A stretch of 64,000 bases of DNA. It comes from Pseudoalteromonas distincta (GTDB taxonomy: Bacteria > Pseudomonadota > Gammaproteobacteria > Enterobacterales > Alteromonadaceae). The notes under the pieces are model-generated. The model ran no database searches, was not told the origin of the DNA, and saw only the letters and a program-made list of their open reading frames with translations. The translations under genes and the position numbers were made by a program. Each line of letters begins with the position of its first letter. Position 1 is the first letter of the stretch. The stretch covers positions 1 through 64,000 of the forward strand of contig NZ_JWIG01000021.1 of NCBI RefSeq assembly GCF_000814675.1, read 5' to 3'. Below, in pieces: positions 41,072 to 52,019 of this stretch.

Positions 41072-42088
41072 TTAAATCGTGGTTGCACTAACAATATCGC
41101 CAGTTTGCAAATGCAATGCATCTGCTACTTCTTGCGATAAAATAAGGCTTTTTGCGCGCTCGTCAAATGTCATTGGTGCAACGGTTGCTCTAAAATCTTC
41201 AAGCTTTTCGTTAGCTAGTAACACCATGGTGTCGCCAGTCATTTCGCCAATTTCAACGTTAAAGTTATTTGCATTACGAATCGTCGCAATGTTATCTACT
41301 TTTGCTTCAACCGTTGGGCCGCCGTCAAAAATGTCTACGTAGCCATTAAACGTAAAGCCTTCGCTTTTTAATAACTCGATTGCTGGGCGTGTGTTGTCGT
41401 GTACTTTACCTATTACGGCTTGCGCATCTTTACTTAGCAAATTTACATAAATTGGGTATTTAGGCATTAGTTCAGCAATGAAAACCTTTTGGCCAATACC
41501 TGTTAGGTAGTCGGCTGTTGGAAAATCCATTGAGAAAAAGTGCTCTTCAAGCCACTGCCAAAAAGGGCTACTGCCGTTTTCGTCAGACACACCGCGCATT
41601 TCTGCAATCACTGTTTGTGCAAAACGCTCTTGATGCTGCTTTATAAACATAAAGCGCGCTTTGGAAAGTAGCTTACCGTTACAATTTTTACGATAGCCAT
41701 CTTTTAAAAACAATGTGCAAAGCTCTGTAGCGCCTGTGTAGTCGTTACATAGCGTTAAAATATCAACCGCTTTGTATACGTCTAATGTGCGCGAAGAGTG
41801 AATCACTTTACTTAAGTGATAATGATAAAATGCATCATCAAGCCCTACCGCAGCTTCAATTGCAGACGTACCTACAACATCACCGGTTTCGCTATCTTCA
41901 AGAACAAACAGGTAGCCTTCGTCACCGGGTTGTGACGTTTGCTTAGCAAATGAACTTACAGAATGGTCTATTTTCTTTTGCAATAGTTCTTCGTTTAATG
42001 GCAAAGACGTAAAACCATGCCCAGATTCGTGGGCAATTTTCAGTAATGCTGAGTAATCATTTTGCTGGATTGGGCGAAGGATCATCAT
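41072..42088 (-). CDS. astA: Arginine N-succinyltransferase
   Basis: First enzyme of arginine catabolism by the AST pathway, transferring succinyl from succinyl-CoA to arginine. 338 residues (E. coli 344), with the start MMILRPIQQNDYSALLKIA, SGHGFTSLP, FYHYHLSKVIHSS and GPTVEAKVDNIATIR as conserved parts. Single-polypeptide form; some pseudomonads have two subunits. It lies 85 nt after astC. Confidence 0.95.
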   Translation of the reverse strand: MMILRPIQQNDYSALLKIAHESGHGFTSLPLNEELLQKKIDHSVSSFAKQTSQPGDEGYLFVLEDSETGDVVGTSAIEAAVGLDDAFYHYHLSKVIHSSRTLDVYKAVDILTLCNDYTGATELCTLFLKDGYRKNCNGKLLSKARFMFIKQHQERFAQTVIAEMRGVSDENGSSPFWQWLEEHFFSMDFPTADYLTGIGQKVFIAELMPKYPIYVNLLSKDAQAVIGKVHDNTRPAIELLKSEGFTFNGYVDIFDGGPTVEAKVDNIATIRNANNFNVEIGEMTGDTMVLLANEKLEDFRATVAPMTFDERAKSLILSQEVADALHLQTGDIVSATTI

Positions 42089-42173
42089 GAGTCCGCTTGC
42101 TCCCTTATAAATAACGGTAAATAGGAATTGCAGGGCAAGCGGTGCTTGCCCTTAATTGGTTGGCTTAAGTCGC

Positions 42174-43758
<1,585 letters not shown>

Positions 43759-44928
43759 TTAGTCAATTTGAATAGCTAAATTGGTAAAATTACTCGATTG
43801 GAGGGTTTTTAGTTCCGTTTTAGTGAACTTAAAGTGCGAAAACCAGCTTAGAGCTTCATCAGGTTCAATAAGTTGATGTTCTTTTAAATTAAGATATTGA
43901 GAATAGCACCGTGCTTTTAGCATTACTTCTGTTAATGGCAGTAATGTATCGCCCTTATCTACCCCATTTACTAGCTGCTGCATTACCCCTTTAAACGGTA
44001 AATATTTAAAAGCCATTTTGTCTATTACCTTAGCGCTTACTTCTATCGATTTATTGCTAAGTAGGGTGGTTAAAAATAACGGGTCGGGCTGTAGCTCTAA
44101 TAATGCGGTGTGTAAATCTTTTTGGTTTTCATTTCGGGCTAGCTGTACTTTACGTTGCCATATTTGCTCAAACGTTTTTAAGTACAAGCGCACTAATGCA
44201 ATTCGCCCTACATCTAAAAGCATACCAAGGGTAAATGCATGAACGTCATTTACATTATTAATTTGTGCAATTTTTTGCGCAGCAATGGCGTTTGCCATGG
44301 CACTGTCACGTAAACGACGTTTTAATAACGAAAATGGTTCGGTACTATGTGGCATCCAATGGCGGGCAGCAAATGTAGGAATAACTAGCTGTAAGTTATC
44401 AAGGCCAATATAACGAAGGGCGAGCGATGGCTTATCTACTTTTACAGACGTGTTTTTACTACGTTGATTACGATAGTAAGGTAAATTAACGAGCGTTACT
44501 AACTCCCTACCCAACCAGCTTATATCATTAACCAATGGCTCTAAACGCCCTACCGACGCTGACTTTACCGCTAATATATCGAGTATATTGGCAATACCAT
44601 CTTCAATACCTATGGTGCTATGAATTACGCCATCTATATCTTCGAGCTGCTTATATATAGCTGTTTCAATAGTTTTGTGCAGCTGTTCACTCGCTTGAGC
44701 GCGGTACTTATGATGTGCAGTACTGCTTTGCTGGCGTTTATTCTGTGCGGCCACTTCAACCTGAAGCAAGGTACGCTGCTTCATGGGTTCGCCGTAATCT
44801 ATATCTAATGTATGAATGAAACCAATTTGCTGATGCGCAAAGCTATGCCCAAGCAATAAGTCATGAGCTCGTTGGCTTAGTATTTTGGCAGTACGCTGCT
44901 GGGCTACAAGTTCAGTCATGACATCCAT
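43759..44928 (-). CDS. HDOD domain protein
   Basis: 389-residue cytosolic protein. Residues about 90-300 show the HDOD layout, a catalytically degenerate HD-type helical domain used in signalling: VGRLEPLVNDISWLGRELVT, RDSAMANAIAAQKIAQ, HAFTLGMLLDVGRIALVRLY. The HD metal pair is absent. Flanking regions are unassigned. It lies 34 nt after pabA and is probably co-transcribed. Confidence 0.7.
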   Translation of the reverse strand: MDVMTELVAQQRTAKILSQRAHDLLLGHSFAHQQIGFIHTLDIDYGEPMKQRTLLQVEVAAQNKRQQSSTAHHKYRAQASEQLHKTIETAIYKQLEDIDGVIHSTIGIEDGIANILDILAVKSASVGRLEPLVNDISWLGRELVTLVNLPYYRNQRSKNTSVKVDKPSLALRYIGLDNLQLVIPTFAARHWMPHSTEPFSLLKRRLRDSAMANAIAAQKIAQINNVNDVHAFTLGMLLDVGRIALVRLYLKTFEQIWQRKVQLARNENQKDLHTALLELQPDPLFLTTLLSNKSIEVSAKVIDKMAFKYLPFKGVMQQLVNGVDKGDTLLPLTEVMLKARCYSQYLNLKEHQLIEPDEALSWFSHFKFTKTELKTLQSSNFTNLAIQID

Positions 44929-44962
44929 TAATAAAGTATAAAATGCTATGTGTATTATAACA

Positions 44963-45544
44963 TTAGAAGCGAGTTAAAAAGTTATCAAGCAGTTCTAAGC
45001 CTTGAGCAGTTAAAATAGCTTCGGGATGAAACTGCACACCTTCGATAGCAAGTTCATTGTGTAACAACCCCATAATTTCGTCAAACTCGCCTTGCTCAGT
45101 TTGAGTCCATGCGGTTACTTCAAGCTCTTTAGGCAGAGTTTGCGCTTTAACCACTAAAGAATGATAACGACATACCGTTAACGGATTAGCTAAGCCTTTA
45201 AACACCCCTTTATTAGTATGAACTATGGGTGATGTTTTACCGTGCATTACTTTTTTAGCACGTATTACATCTCCACCTAAAGCTTGTGCAATAGTTTGAT
45301 GCCCTAAGCAAATCCCTAAAATAGGATATTGCCCTTTTAGTTGCTCAACAACATTTAGTGAAATACCCGCTTCGTTAGGGGTGCATGGCCCTGGCGATAA
45401 CACGATGTGCTGCGGGTTTAACTGTTTTATTTGGGCAATGCTTAGCTCGTCATTACGCTTTACTAAAACGTCTTGATCTAAACGCTGAAAATATTGCACT
45501 AAGTTGTAAGTAAACGAATCGTAGTTGTCGATCATCAACAGCAT
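44963..45544 (-). CDS. pabA: Aminodeoxychorismate/anthranilate synthase glutamine amidotransferase subunit
   Basis: Class I glutamine amidotransferase of 193 residues that feeds ammonia to PabB (folate) and possibly TrpE. Nucleophile C79 in GICLGHQ, triad H173 and E175 in FHPEAI. The start [19 protein letters not shown] is typical. Absence of trp genes and closeness to the ast/argD-like gene favour PabA over TrpG. Confidence 0.9.
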   Translation of the reverse strand: MLLMIDNYDSFTYNLVQYFQRLDQDVLVKRNDELSIAQIKQLNPQHIVLSPGPCTPNEAGISLNVVEQLKGQYPILGICLGHQTIAQALGGDVIRAKKVMHGKTSPIVHTNKGVFKGLANPLTVCRYHSLVVKAQTLPKELEVTAWTQTEQGEFDEIMGLLHNELAIEGVQFHPEAILTAQGLELLDNFLTRF

Positions 45545-45647
45545 TACACAACAGACCTTATAAATTATTGGCCACTACTTTACACAAGTGGTACTAAGCG
45601 CTGCATTCTACCACTATTAATTAACCAACATAAATTAGCAAAAAGCG

Positions 45648-47921
45648 TTAAAAGCTAACTCCTTTCGCTAAAAATACTTCAAAGTCATTAGCAGGTACTG
45701 GCTTACTTAGTAAGTAACCTTGTATTTGATCGCACTCATAGTCGCTTAACTGCTTTAGTTGCTCAACTTCTTCTACACCTTCGGCAATAATTTCGAGCCC
45801 TAAGTTTTTAGCTAATTGGCAAATACTTAACACCAATGCTTGGTCGCGGGTATCGGTTACCATGTTGCGTATAAATGACTGGTCAATTTTTAATTTATTA
45901 ACCGGAAAACGCTGTAAATAGCCAAGCGATGAATATCCCGTACCAAAATCGTCAATTGATAAGCTAATACCCAGTGCACTCAGCGCCTGCAGTACTGAAA
46001 TACCAAACTCTTCATCGTCCATAATGGCGGTTTCGGTAATTTCTAGCTCAATTAAATGTGCGGGCACGTTAAAATGCGCCAACCGCTGTTTTATGCTTTG
46101 CACAAAGTCTTGCTGTGTAAATTGCCTTGCCGATATATTAATAGCCAGGCGTATGTTTAAGTTTTGCTGATGCCATTTTTTAGCTTGCTCAAACGCAGTA
46201 TCGAGTATCCACTCCCCTAGCGGTAATATGAAACCACTATGCTCTGCAATAGGAATAAACTGCGCAGGAGATATAAACTTCCCATCATCAAACCACCTAA
46301 TTAAACATTCGCAGCTGTCTATGGTTTGCGATTTAAGGTGCATTTTAGGCTGAAAATAAAGCTCAAACTGCTGCTTTTCAATGGCGGTATCAAGGCGCCG
46401 AGCAATATGCAGCTGCTGAGCGTGCTTAACTCCGCTTTCGGTATCAAAATAAGCATAGGGAATATTACGTTTTACCGCCTCTTCTAAGGCAATATTGGCA
46501 TGCAGTAGAAGCGTTTTATAGTTATTACTGGTTGGGTAGCGAGTTACACCGCAGTTAAAGCTCATACGCATTTCACCGTACGGTGTGCTAATAGCTTGGC
46601 TTAAACGGCTTTGTACGCCTTTGAGTAAGTCATCTAGGGTTGTTGAGCAATCTTGTTCGGTATAAATAACCACAAAGTTTGCATCGGCAATGTGATAAAA
46701 GGTCAGTTTGTTTTTACTTTTTAACTGCTGAGAAAATTTATTAGCGCTGCGCGATAAGTGCATAGCAAAGGCATTTATACACTCGTTAGCGCCCGATAAA
46801 CCATATTGCTCAAGCAATAGCTTAAAATGGCTAACATCAATCAGCATTAGACTAAAAGGCTGCTCAAGCGAAATTAGCTCATTGGTGTATGTTTCTAAAC
46901 TGGCTTGGTTTGGCAACTTTGAATACGGGTGATGAAAGGCTAAGTACTCTAATGAGCGCTCTGCCTCAAATTGCTCTGTTACATCGCGTATGTGTATATC
47001 AAAGGCATCTATTTCTTGCAGCCAATGTATTTGGTAAGTGAGATAATGGTTATCTAGCTGTGTATAAAAGCGCTCAACATGACTAGCCGACTGCTTAGTG
47101 TCTATTAGTTGCTGCTTTATATTAGGGCTTAGTAATGCAATGGGCGTACTGTGTTTATCGCTTACATACGCTTTATGCATAGCAATAGCGGCAGGGTTAC
47201 AGTAGTTAAGATCAAGGTTGGCACTTAAACTAACAATTGGGTTAGGGTTGCGCGTTGGAAATAGCGCTAAACGTTCGTTACGGGTACTAAGTTTTATAAA
47301 TTTAGATGCGTAACGCCCTGTATAAATACTTACCAGCACTATGGCAAACGTAAACAAAAACACAATATTGACTGTGGTGTGCAGGTTGCTTTCGGTGTCT
47401 TTGTAGCCGCTATCAACCGCATTCGAAATAACCGTTTCTGCATTTGTTAAGTGCCCCATCACTTGGGCTTGCAGTTCGGTTAGTTGCTCTAGTTGTTCTC
47501 GGGCTAAATCCCAACTAGTGCTGCTGCTTGATAAGTTTTCGTGTAATTTAAGTGCTAAGTCTAAACCACTTTTAAACTCATCACTTAAGCTGCTTTCTAG
47601 CGCTAATGCGCTGTGGTTTTTATCTAGGTTTTTTATTAGCGCAAGTATACGTACATGGTTTTCTAAAAAGTCGATTAAATAAAGTTCACGCTTACTAGTT
47701 GCGTAATACTCATATAATAAGCGCTCTTGCTTTACTAGGTAGGTTTCGATTAAACGAATATCGCGCAGCGCCGGAATTTGTTGTTCCATTAAGGTCGATG
47801 AGGTGCGCTTAATGGTTTCTGCCTGATAATAAACCATCGCAGACAGTACACAGCCTACTAGCACAATACCGATATAAAACTGCTTAGCTTTACTGGCAAA
47901 TTTATTAGTGAATATTTTCAT
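45648..47921 (-). CDS. Membrane-bound GGDEF/EAL protein with degenerate GGDEF, probable c-di-GMP phosphodiesterase
   Basis: 757 residues. Membrane spans at about 14-32 and 183-201 enclose a helical periplasmic sensor (about 33-182). A PAS-like segment follows (about 225-320). The GGDEF domain (about 325-490) has ADANF (412-416) in place of GGDEF and so should not make c-di-GMP. The EAL domain (about 505-750) keeps the catalytic set: ECL at 538-540, NISARQF 595-601, ELEITE 625-630, DDFGTG 657-662, LKID 677-680, EGVEE 714-718. Phosphodiesterase activity is therefore likely. Monocistronic. Confidence 0.88.
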   Translation of the reverse strand: MKIFTNKFASKAKQFYIGIVLVGCVLSAMVYYQAETIKRTSSTLMEQQIPALRDIRLIETYLVKQERLLYEYYATSKRELYLIDFLENHVRILALIKNLDKNHSALALESSLSDEFKSGLDLALKLHENLSSSSTSWDLAREQLEQLTELQAQVMGHLTNAETVISNAVDSGYKDTESNLHTTVNIVFLFTFAIVLVSIYTGRYASKFIKLSTRNERLALFPTRNPNPIVSLSANLDLNYCNPAAIAMHKAYVSDKHSTPIALLSPNIKQQLIDTKQSASHVERFYTQLDNHYLTYQIHWLQEIDAFDIHIRDVTEQFEAERSLEYLAFHHPYSKLPNQASLETYTNELISLEQPFSLMLIDVSHFKLLLEQYGLSGANECINAFAMHLSRSANKFSQQLKSKNKLTFYHIADANFVVIYTEQDCSTTLDDLLKGVQSRLSQAISTPYGEMRMSFNCGVTRYPTSNNYKTLLLHANIALEEAVKRNIPYAYFDTESGVKHAQQLHIARRLDTAIEKQQFELYFQPKMHLKSQTIDSCECLIRWFDDGKFISPAQFIPIAEHSGFILPLGEWILDTAFEQAKKWHQQNLNIRLAINISARQFTQQDFVQSIKQRLAHFNVPAHLIELEITETAIMDDEEFGISVLQALSALGISLSIDDFGTGYSSLGYLQRFPVNKLKIDQSFIRNMVTDTRDQALVLSICQLAKNLGLEIIAEGVEEVEQLKQLSDYECDQIQGYLLSKPVPANDFEVFLAKGVSF

Positions 47922-48050
47922 ATAAACGCTTGCTCTGACCCTAAAATATTAACAACTCATTTCAAAACGTAATTATATACGATTAATAAAAGCACTATTG
48001 TTTATATTTGGTTATAAAAAAGGGTGTACAAACGTTAATCAGGCAGGCAT

Positions 48051-48085
48051 AAAAAAGAAAGAGGCCGGCGAGGATGCCGGCCTTA
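48051..48085 (-). terminator. Terminator after the quinone oxidoreductase-like gene
   Basis: On the minus strand AAGGCCGGC / GCCGGCCTC with a loop ATCCTC is followed by TTTCTTTTTT, 7 nt after the stop. Confidence 0.85.
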
Positions 48086-48090
48086 ATAAT

Positions 48091-49080
48091 TTATTGTACA
48101 GAAATAACAACTTTACCCATGGCTTGGCCACTTGCTAAGCGATCATGCGCTTTAGCTGCGTCTTCTAAACTAAAGTCTTGCTCATCAAGTACTGGGCGCA
48201 TACCGCCTGCTTCTACAATTTGTGCAAGCTTTGCTAGTTTGTCGCCGTGGTCTTGACGGTTAAAGTCGTGAATCATTGGAATAAGCATAAAGATTACGTT
48301 TAACGATAACCCTTTAAAGTGTACTGGGCTTAAGTCTACTTCTAATAAAGAGAGCGTTGTAGATACCTGGGCATTTAGCTTTGCTGCTGCAAACGAGTTA
48401 GTAAGGTTACCGCCTCCTACTGTGTCAAATACCATATCAAAGCCCACATTGCTGGTATGTTTTTCAACGTATTGATCTACGGTTTCGTCTTTAAAGTTAA
48501 TGCCTGTAGCGCCAAAGCTTTCTATTAGTGCTAGTTGCTCTGCGTTACCGCCAGTTGAGTAAACATCAGCGCCAAAGTGTTTAGCTAGTTGTACTGCTAA
48601 ATGGCCTACACCACCTGCGCCACCGTGCACTAACACTTTTTGACCTGCTTTTACATTTGCACGCGTTAAGCCTTCAAGTGCAGTAATACCTACAAGTGGA
48701 ATAGCGGCTGCTTCTTTCATGGTTAGATTTTTAGGCTTGTGAGCAATTAAGCGCTTATCAGCAAGCATAAACTCAGCAAGTGCACCTGGTAAATCGCCTA
48801 GGCCACCAGCACAACCGTAAATTTCATCACCTACAGTAAACTCTGTTACACCGTCTCCCACAGCTTCAATAGTGCCCGCAAAGTCCATACCTAAAATGCC
48901 TGGTAACTTTGGAGCAAATGGTAAATCGGCACCCATTTGACGAATCATCATATCAATTGTATTTACGCTAGTTGCAGCAATGCGAACCAATACGTTACCT
49001 GCGGTTACTTGTGGTTTTGCAACCTCTGCTGCTACAAACTCTTCAGTGCCACCAAAATTATTAATTGTCATTGCTTTCAT
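48091..49080 (-). CDS. Zinc-independent quinone oxidoreductase-like MDR protein
   Basis: 329 residues of the medium-chain dehydrogenase family. GroES-like N-terminal half (PGILGMDFAGTIEAVGDGV about 60-78), then a Rossmann half with GGAGGVGHLAVQLAKHFGA (about 154-172) for NADPH. Structural and catalytic zinc cysteines are lacking, so a quinone reductase or enoyl reductase type is likely. Divergent from a LysR regulator, which probably controls it. Confidence 0.88.
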   Translation of the reverse strand: MKAMTINNFGGTEEFVAAEVAKPQVTAGNVLVRIAATSVNTIDMMIRQMGADLPFAPKLPGILGMDFAGTIEAVGDGVTEFTVGDEIYGCAGGLGDLPGALAEFMLADKRLIAHKPKNLTMKEAAAIPLVGITALEGLTRANVKAGQKVLVHGGAGGVGHLAVQLAKHFGADVYSTGGNAEQLALIESFGATGINFKDETVDQYVEKHTSNVGFDMVFDTVGGGNLTNSFAAAKLNAQVSTTLSLLEVDLSPVHFKGLSLNVIFMLIPMIHDFNRQDHGDKLAKLAQIVEAGGMRPVLDEQDFSLEDAAKAHDRLASGQAMGKVVISVQ

Positions 49081-49139
49081 GAGTGTTGCCTCTATTAGCT
49101 GTTTATAGTTAATGTGTAATGAGGTTTCATTGTAGCTTT

Positions 49140-49163
49140 GCCTTTAATAAATGATAATAAGGC
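49140..49163. promoter_or_regulatory. Candidate LysR operator in the divergent promoter region
   Basis: GCCTT (49140-49144) and AAGGC (49159-49163) flank an AT-rich, partly symmetric centre, between the MDR gene and the LysR gene. The location is where LysR regulators usually bind. Confidence 0.35.
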
Positions 49164-49204
49164 TAAATACACAATCTGTTTCAACATAATATTGAGAATC
49201 AAGT

Positions 49205-50101
49205 ATGAATAATGACCACCTTGCTTTGTTTGTACGCATTGCTAATACATATAATATAAGCCTTGCAGGAAGAGAGCTTGATTTATCACCAGCAGTAGCG
49301 AGTGCATATATTAGTAAGCTTGAGGAGAACTTAGGAGTACGACTTATTCATCGTACTACGCGCAAGGTGTCGCTGACCGAAGAAGGCGAGGCATTTTTAC
49401 CTCATGCACAAGAGGTGCTAGCAACATTAGAAACCGCACGCGCCTCGGTAGGTGCAGGAAGCTTAGTGCCGCAAGGTACATTACGTATCACTGCGCCTGC
49501 TTCTTTTGGACGCATGCATATAGTCCCTGCCTTAAAAAGTTTTATGCAAAAATACCCAGGGCTGACTATAGATTGCCGCTTTAGCGATACTATTGTTGAT
49601 TTAGTAGAAGGCGGTTTTGATATTGCAATTCGCGATGCGGCACTTAAAGATTCAAACCTAATTGCTCGCAAACTGGCATCAGATAACCGTATTGTATGCG
49701 CATCGCCTGAGTATATAGCTAAAAACGGCTTGCCTAAAACACCACAAGATTTAGTTAATCATCAAACTATTAACTTAGCCAGTATAGAGAGCTGGGGTTT
49801 TAAATCAGGTAAAGACACTCTTAATATTAAAACCAAAGGCGCACTTCGTTTTGATAACGGTGAAGCCGTTCGTGATGCGTGCGTACAAGGGTTAGGTATT
49901 ACTATTAGTTCAAATTGGTGTAGCTATAAATATTTAGAAGATGGCAGCCTAGTAGAAGTGTTAAAAGACTTTCCGCTGGTAGCTAATGCCGATATTTGGG
50001 CTGTATATCCAAGCAATAGATTATTAGCTCCTAAGGTGCGTGCGTTTATCGATCATTTTATTGCCTACTTTGGTGAAGTCCCTTATTGGGAAAAACAGTA
50101 A
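49205..50101 (+). CDS. LysR family transcriptional regulator
   Basis: 298 residues. N-terminal winged HTH (ISLAGRELDLSPAVASAYIS about 18-37, LEENLGVRLIHRTTRKVSLT about 39-58) and a C-terminal effector domain (LRITAPASFGRMHIVPALKS about 98-117), most like the CrgA/DmlR subgroup. It is divergent from the MDR gene with a 124-bp gap; effector unknown. Confidence 0.92.
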   Translation: MNNDHLALFVRIANTYNISLAGRELDLSPAVASAYISKLEENLGVRLIHRTTRKVSLTEEGEAFLPHAQEVLATLETARASVGAGSLVPQGTLRITAPASFGRMHIVPALKSFMQKYPGLTIDCRFSDTIVDLVEGGFDIAIRDAALKDSNLIARKLASDNRIVCASPEYIAKNGLPKTPQDLVNHQTINLASIESWGFKSGKDTLNIKTKGALRFDNGEAVRDACVQGLGITISSNWCSYKYLEDGSLVEVLKDFPLVANADIWAVYPSNRLLAPKVRAFIDHFIAYFGEVPYWEKQ

Positions 50102-50260
50102 CGGCTAAAAAGTAAAAACGGTTGTTTGTGCTACATCAAATTAGTGGCTCGATGGTTGAATTATATCTATGTAAGCCCCAGTGTATTATATGAAAGGCAG
50201 TAATTCACTTATACAACTCACTTACTTGTGAGCTCATTTATATCCTACTAAGGAGCGAAT

Positions 50261-50503
50261 ATGTTAGGCGAAGACCACTCATTAACAAATGACTTTCCAG
50301 AGTACTTAAAGACCATTGCCGAGTTAAATGAAAGCGATACTGAATTTGCAAAAAAAGCAGATAAGTACGACAAGCTAGATAAAGAGATTAGAGTGTTAGA
50401 GCTCAAAGATGCGCCCATAAGCGATGAACAAATGCATCTATTAAAACACGAACGTACAGAACTAAAAGATTGGCTATACGAACGCTTGCAGCAAGAGCAG
50501 TAA
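50261..50503 (+). CDS. YdcH family (DUF465) small protein
   Basis: 80-residue charged coiled-coil protein: FPEYLKTIAELNESDTEFAK, KYDKLDKEIRVLE, then a MHLLKHERTELKDWLYERL helix. This matches the YdcH/DUF465 pattern (KxxxLDxEI...LKxxRLxLKDxL). Function not established. AAGGAG precedes the ATG; a terminator follows at once. Confidence 0.85.
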   Translation: MLGEDHSLTNDFPEYLKTIAELNESDTEFAKKADKYDKLDKEIRVLELKDAPISDEQMHLLKHERTELKDWLYERLQQEQ

Positions 50504-50513
50504 TGCAACTAAA

Positions 50514-50544
50514 AAAAGAGCTCACTGATGAGGTGAGCTCTTTA
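50514..50544. terminator. Bidirectional terminator between the ydcH-like and ABM genes
   Basis: Stem AAAGAGCTCAC / GTGAGCTCTTT with a TGATGAG loop between two convergent genes. Confidence 0.85.
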
Positions 50545-50565
50545 GATCAACAATGGGTATTTTCT

Positions 50566-50922
50566 CTAAAACTTTACAAAGCCACCCACAGGTTTCATAA
50601 ATACACTGCTTGGGCCTGCAAAGGCTTGTGCAAACTCTTCTGATAATTGACTAAATACCGTTACTTTATCCATATCAACTACGCTTAAAAATAGTGGGCC
50701 ACTTTCGCCCCAACCAGCAAGATGCGCTTTAGCAGCATCTTCATCTTGGTAACGCTCGTAAATATGTACATTGCGCTTGTCTTCACTTACTGTCCACTCA
50801 TACACTAAAGTGCCCGCTTCACTTTTAGCCAAAGTAACTAATTGTGCCATTACCAGTAAAAACTCATCGTATTTACCTTCTTTAATTTGGCCTTGTACTG
50901 TCCAGGTAACATGATTTTTCAT
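50566..50922 (-). CDS. Antibiotic biosynthesis monooxygenase (ABM) domain protein
   Basis: 118 residues with a ferredoxin-like ABM fold (VTWTVQGQIKEGKYDEFL, SEAGTLVYEWTVSEDKRNVH, IYERYQDEDAAKAHL), as in quinol monooxygenase YgiN. It overlaps the SDR stop by one base, so the two are coupled and may act on the same small molecule. Confidence 0.8.
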   Translation of the reverse strand: MKNHVTWTVQGQIKEGKYDEFLLVMAQLVTLAKSEAGTLVYEWTVSEDKRNVHIYERYQDEDAAKAHLAGWGESGPLFLSVVDMDKVTVFSQLSEEFAQAFAGPSSVFMKPVGGFVKF

Positions 50923-51752
50923 TATGCTTTACCTAATTTAAGCTGTGCTAAAATACTGTCTAACGTATCTACTAATTGTTGATTTTTAGCATTATCAAGT
51001 GCATCAACATGAGGAGGCGCAAAGCGTCCTGTATCGTTATCAAAATACAGGCCTGCGGCATCTTTAAATTCATCACTAAGCGCTGCGCGACAAAAAATAT
51101 CTGCGCCAATTTTTAAATCCCCACCATCTATACCGTAAGCGTCTTTTACCATTTTGCTTCCCAGTAAAGATTTAGGGTTTACCGATACAACTAATGGTCC
51201 AGTATCTTTAAGCTCAAGCCCTAAATGACGCGACCACATAGTAATAGCCAATTTACTTTGTGCATAAGCCGCACTATCAGAAAGTTCAGTGTTACCTATA
51301 AGTGCATTTAAGTTAACGCTTGATTGCGCAGCTGATGAGACATTAACAACTCGCGAATCATGACCAAGGACAGGTAATAATAGTTTTGTAAGAAGATATG
51401 GCGCAATCGTGTTTACAACAAAGCGAGCATCAAGGCCATCAATTGTTGTAGCATCAACTAATTGATAAACGCCTGCATTATTAATTAGTACGTCAAGCTG
51501 GTTATTATTTTCGGCCAAATCGGCTAATACATTTTTTGCCAAAGTTTGAACTTGGCTCATATCGCTTAAATCAGCAATATAAGTATGTGTACTTGCCTTT
51601 GGGTATTGCTCGGTTAAAGCTACTTGTAGCGCGCTGAGCTTTGCTTGGCTGCGGCCATGTAATAATACGGTGTGACCTTGTGCTAATAACATCTTTGCAG
51701 TTTCTAGCCCAATGCCATCGGTAGCACCGGTAAGTAAAATTGTTTTGTTCAT
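50922..51752 (-). CDS. Short-chain dehydrogenase/reductase
   Basis: 276 residues: nucleotide motif TGATDGIG at 8-15, NNAG in LDVLINNAGVY (about 87-97), catalytic Ser in VNVSSAAQ and YAQSK (about 162-166). HGRS after strand 2 suggests NADP(H). It resembles retinol-dehydrogenase-like SDRs; substrate unknown. First gene of a two-gene unit with the ABM gene. Confidence 0.88.
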   Translation of the reverse strand: MNKTILLTGATDGIGLETAKMLLAQGHTVLLHGRSQAKLSALQVALTEQYPKASTHTYIADLSDMSQVQTLAKNVLADLAENNNQLDVLINNAGVYQLVDATTIDGLDARFVVNTIAPYLLTKLLLPVLGHDSRVVNVSSAAQSSVNLNALIGNTELSDSAAYAQSKLAITMWSRHLGLELKDTGPLVVSVNPKSLLGSKMVKDAYGIDGGDLKIGADIFCRAALSDEFKDAAGLYFDNDTGRFAPPHVDALDNAKNQQLVDTLDSILAQLKLGKA

Positions 51753-51983
51753 GTTGATCTCTCCTTACTTTATTTTCGCTATATTAGCACCCCGACTTAC
51801 TGCTGATAATTAGGCCAATAGTTGAATCAGTTTATAGAATTAATTGATAAAGCTAAGCCTATGTTAGTTAATATAAAAGCATTCCTTTAAAAGGCAGATG
51901 AGTGTTTAAGCTGAATATTTTTTATGCTTTTATTTGAATTACTCAGCAATCATAACTATTGTTTTTAAACCACCTTAATAGTA

Positions 51984-52002
51984 GTATTTATCATATAAAT
52001 AC
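51984..52002. promoter_or_regulatory. Candidate operator upstream of galE
   Basis: Perfect dyad GTATTTATCATATAAATAC ends 17 bp before the galE ATG. It may bind a gal regulator or overlap the -10 region. The rest of the 267-bp gap shows no further clear signal. Confidence 0.4.
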
Positions 52003-52019
52003 ACTTTTCGAGAAATAAC

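Noticed and set aside
44963..45544. Assignment as trpG rather than pabA
   Set aside because: No trp genes adjoin, and the position beside an argD/astC-type gene fits pabA; sequence alone does not separate the two firmly.
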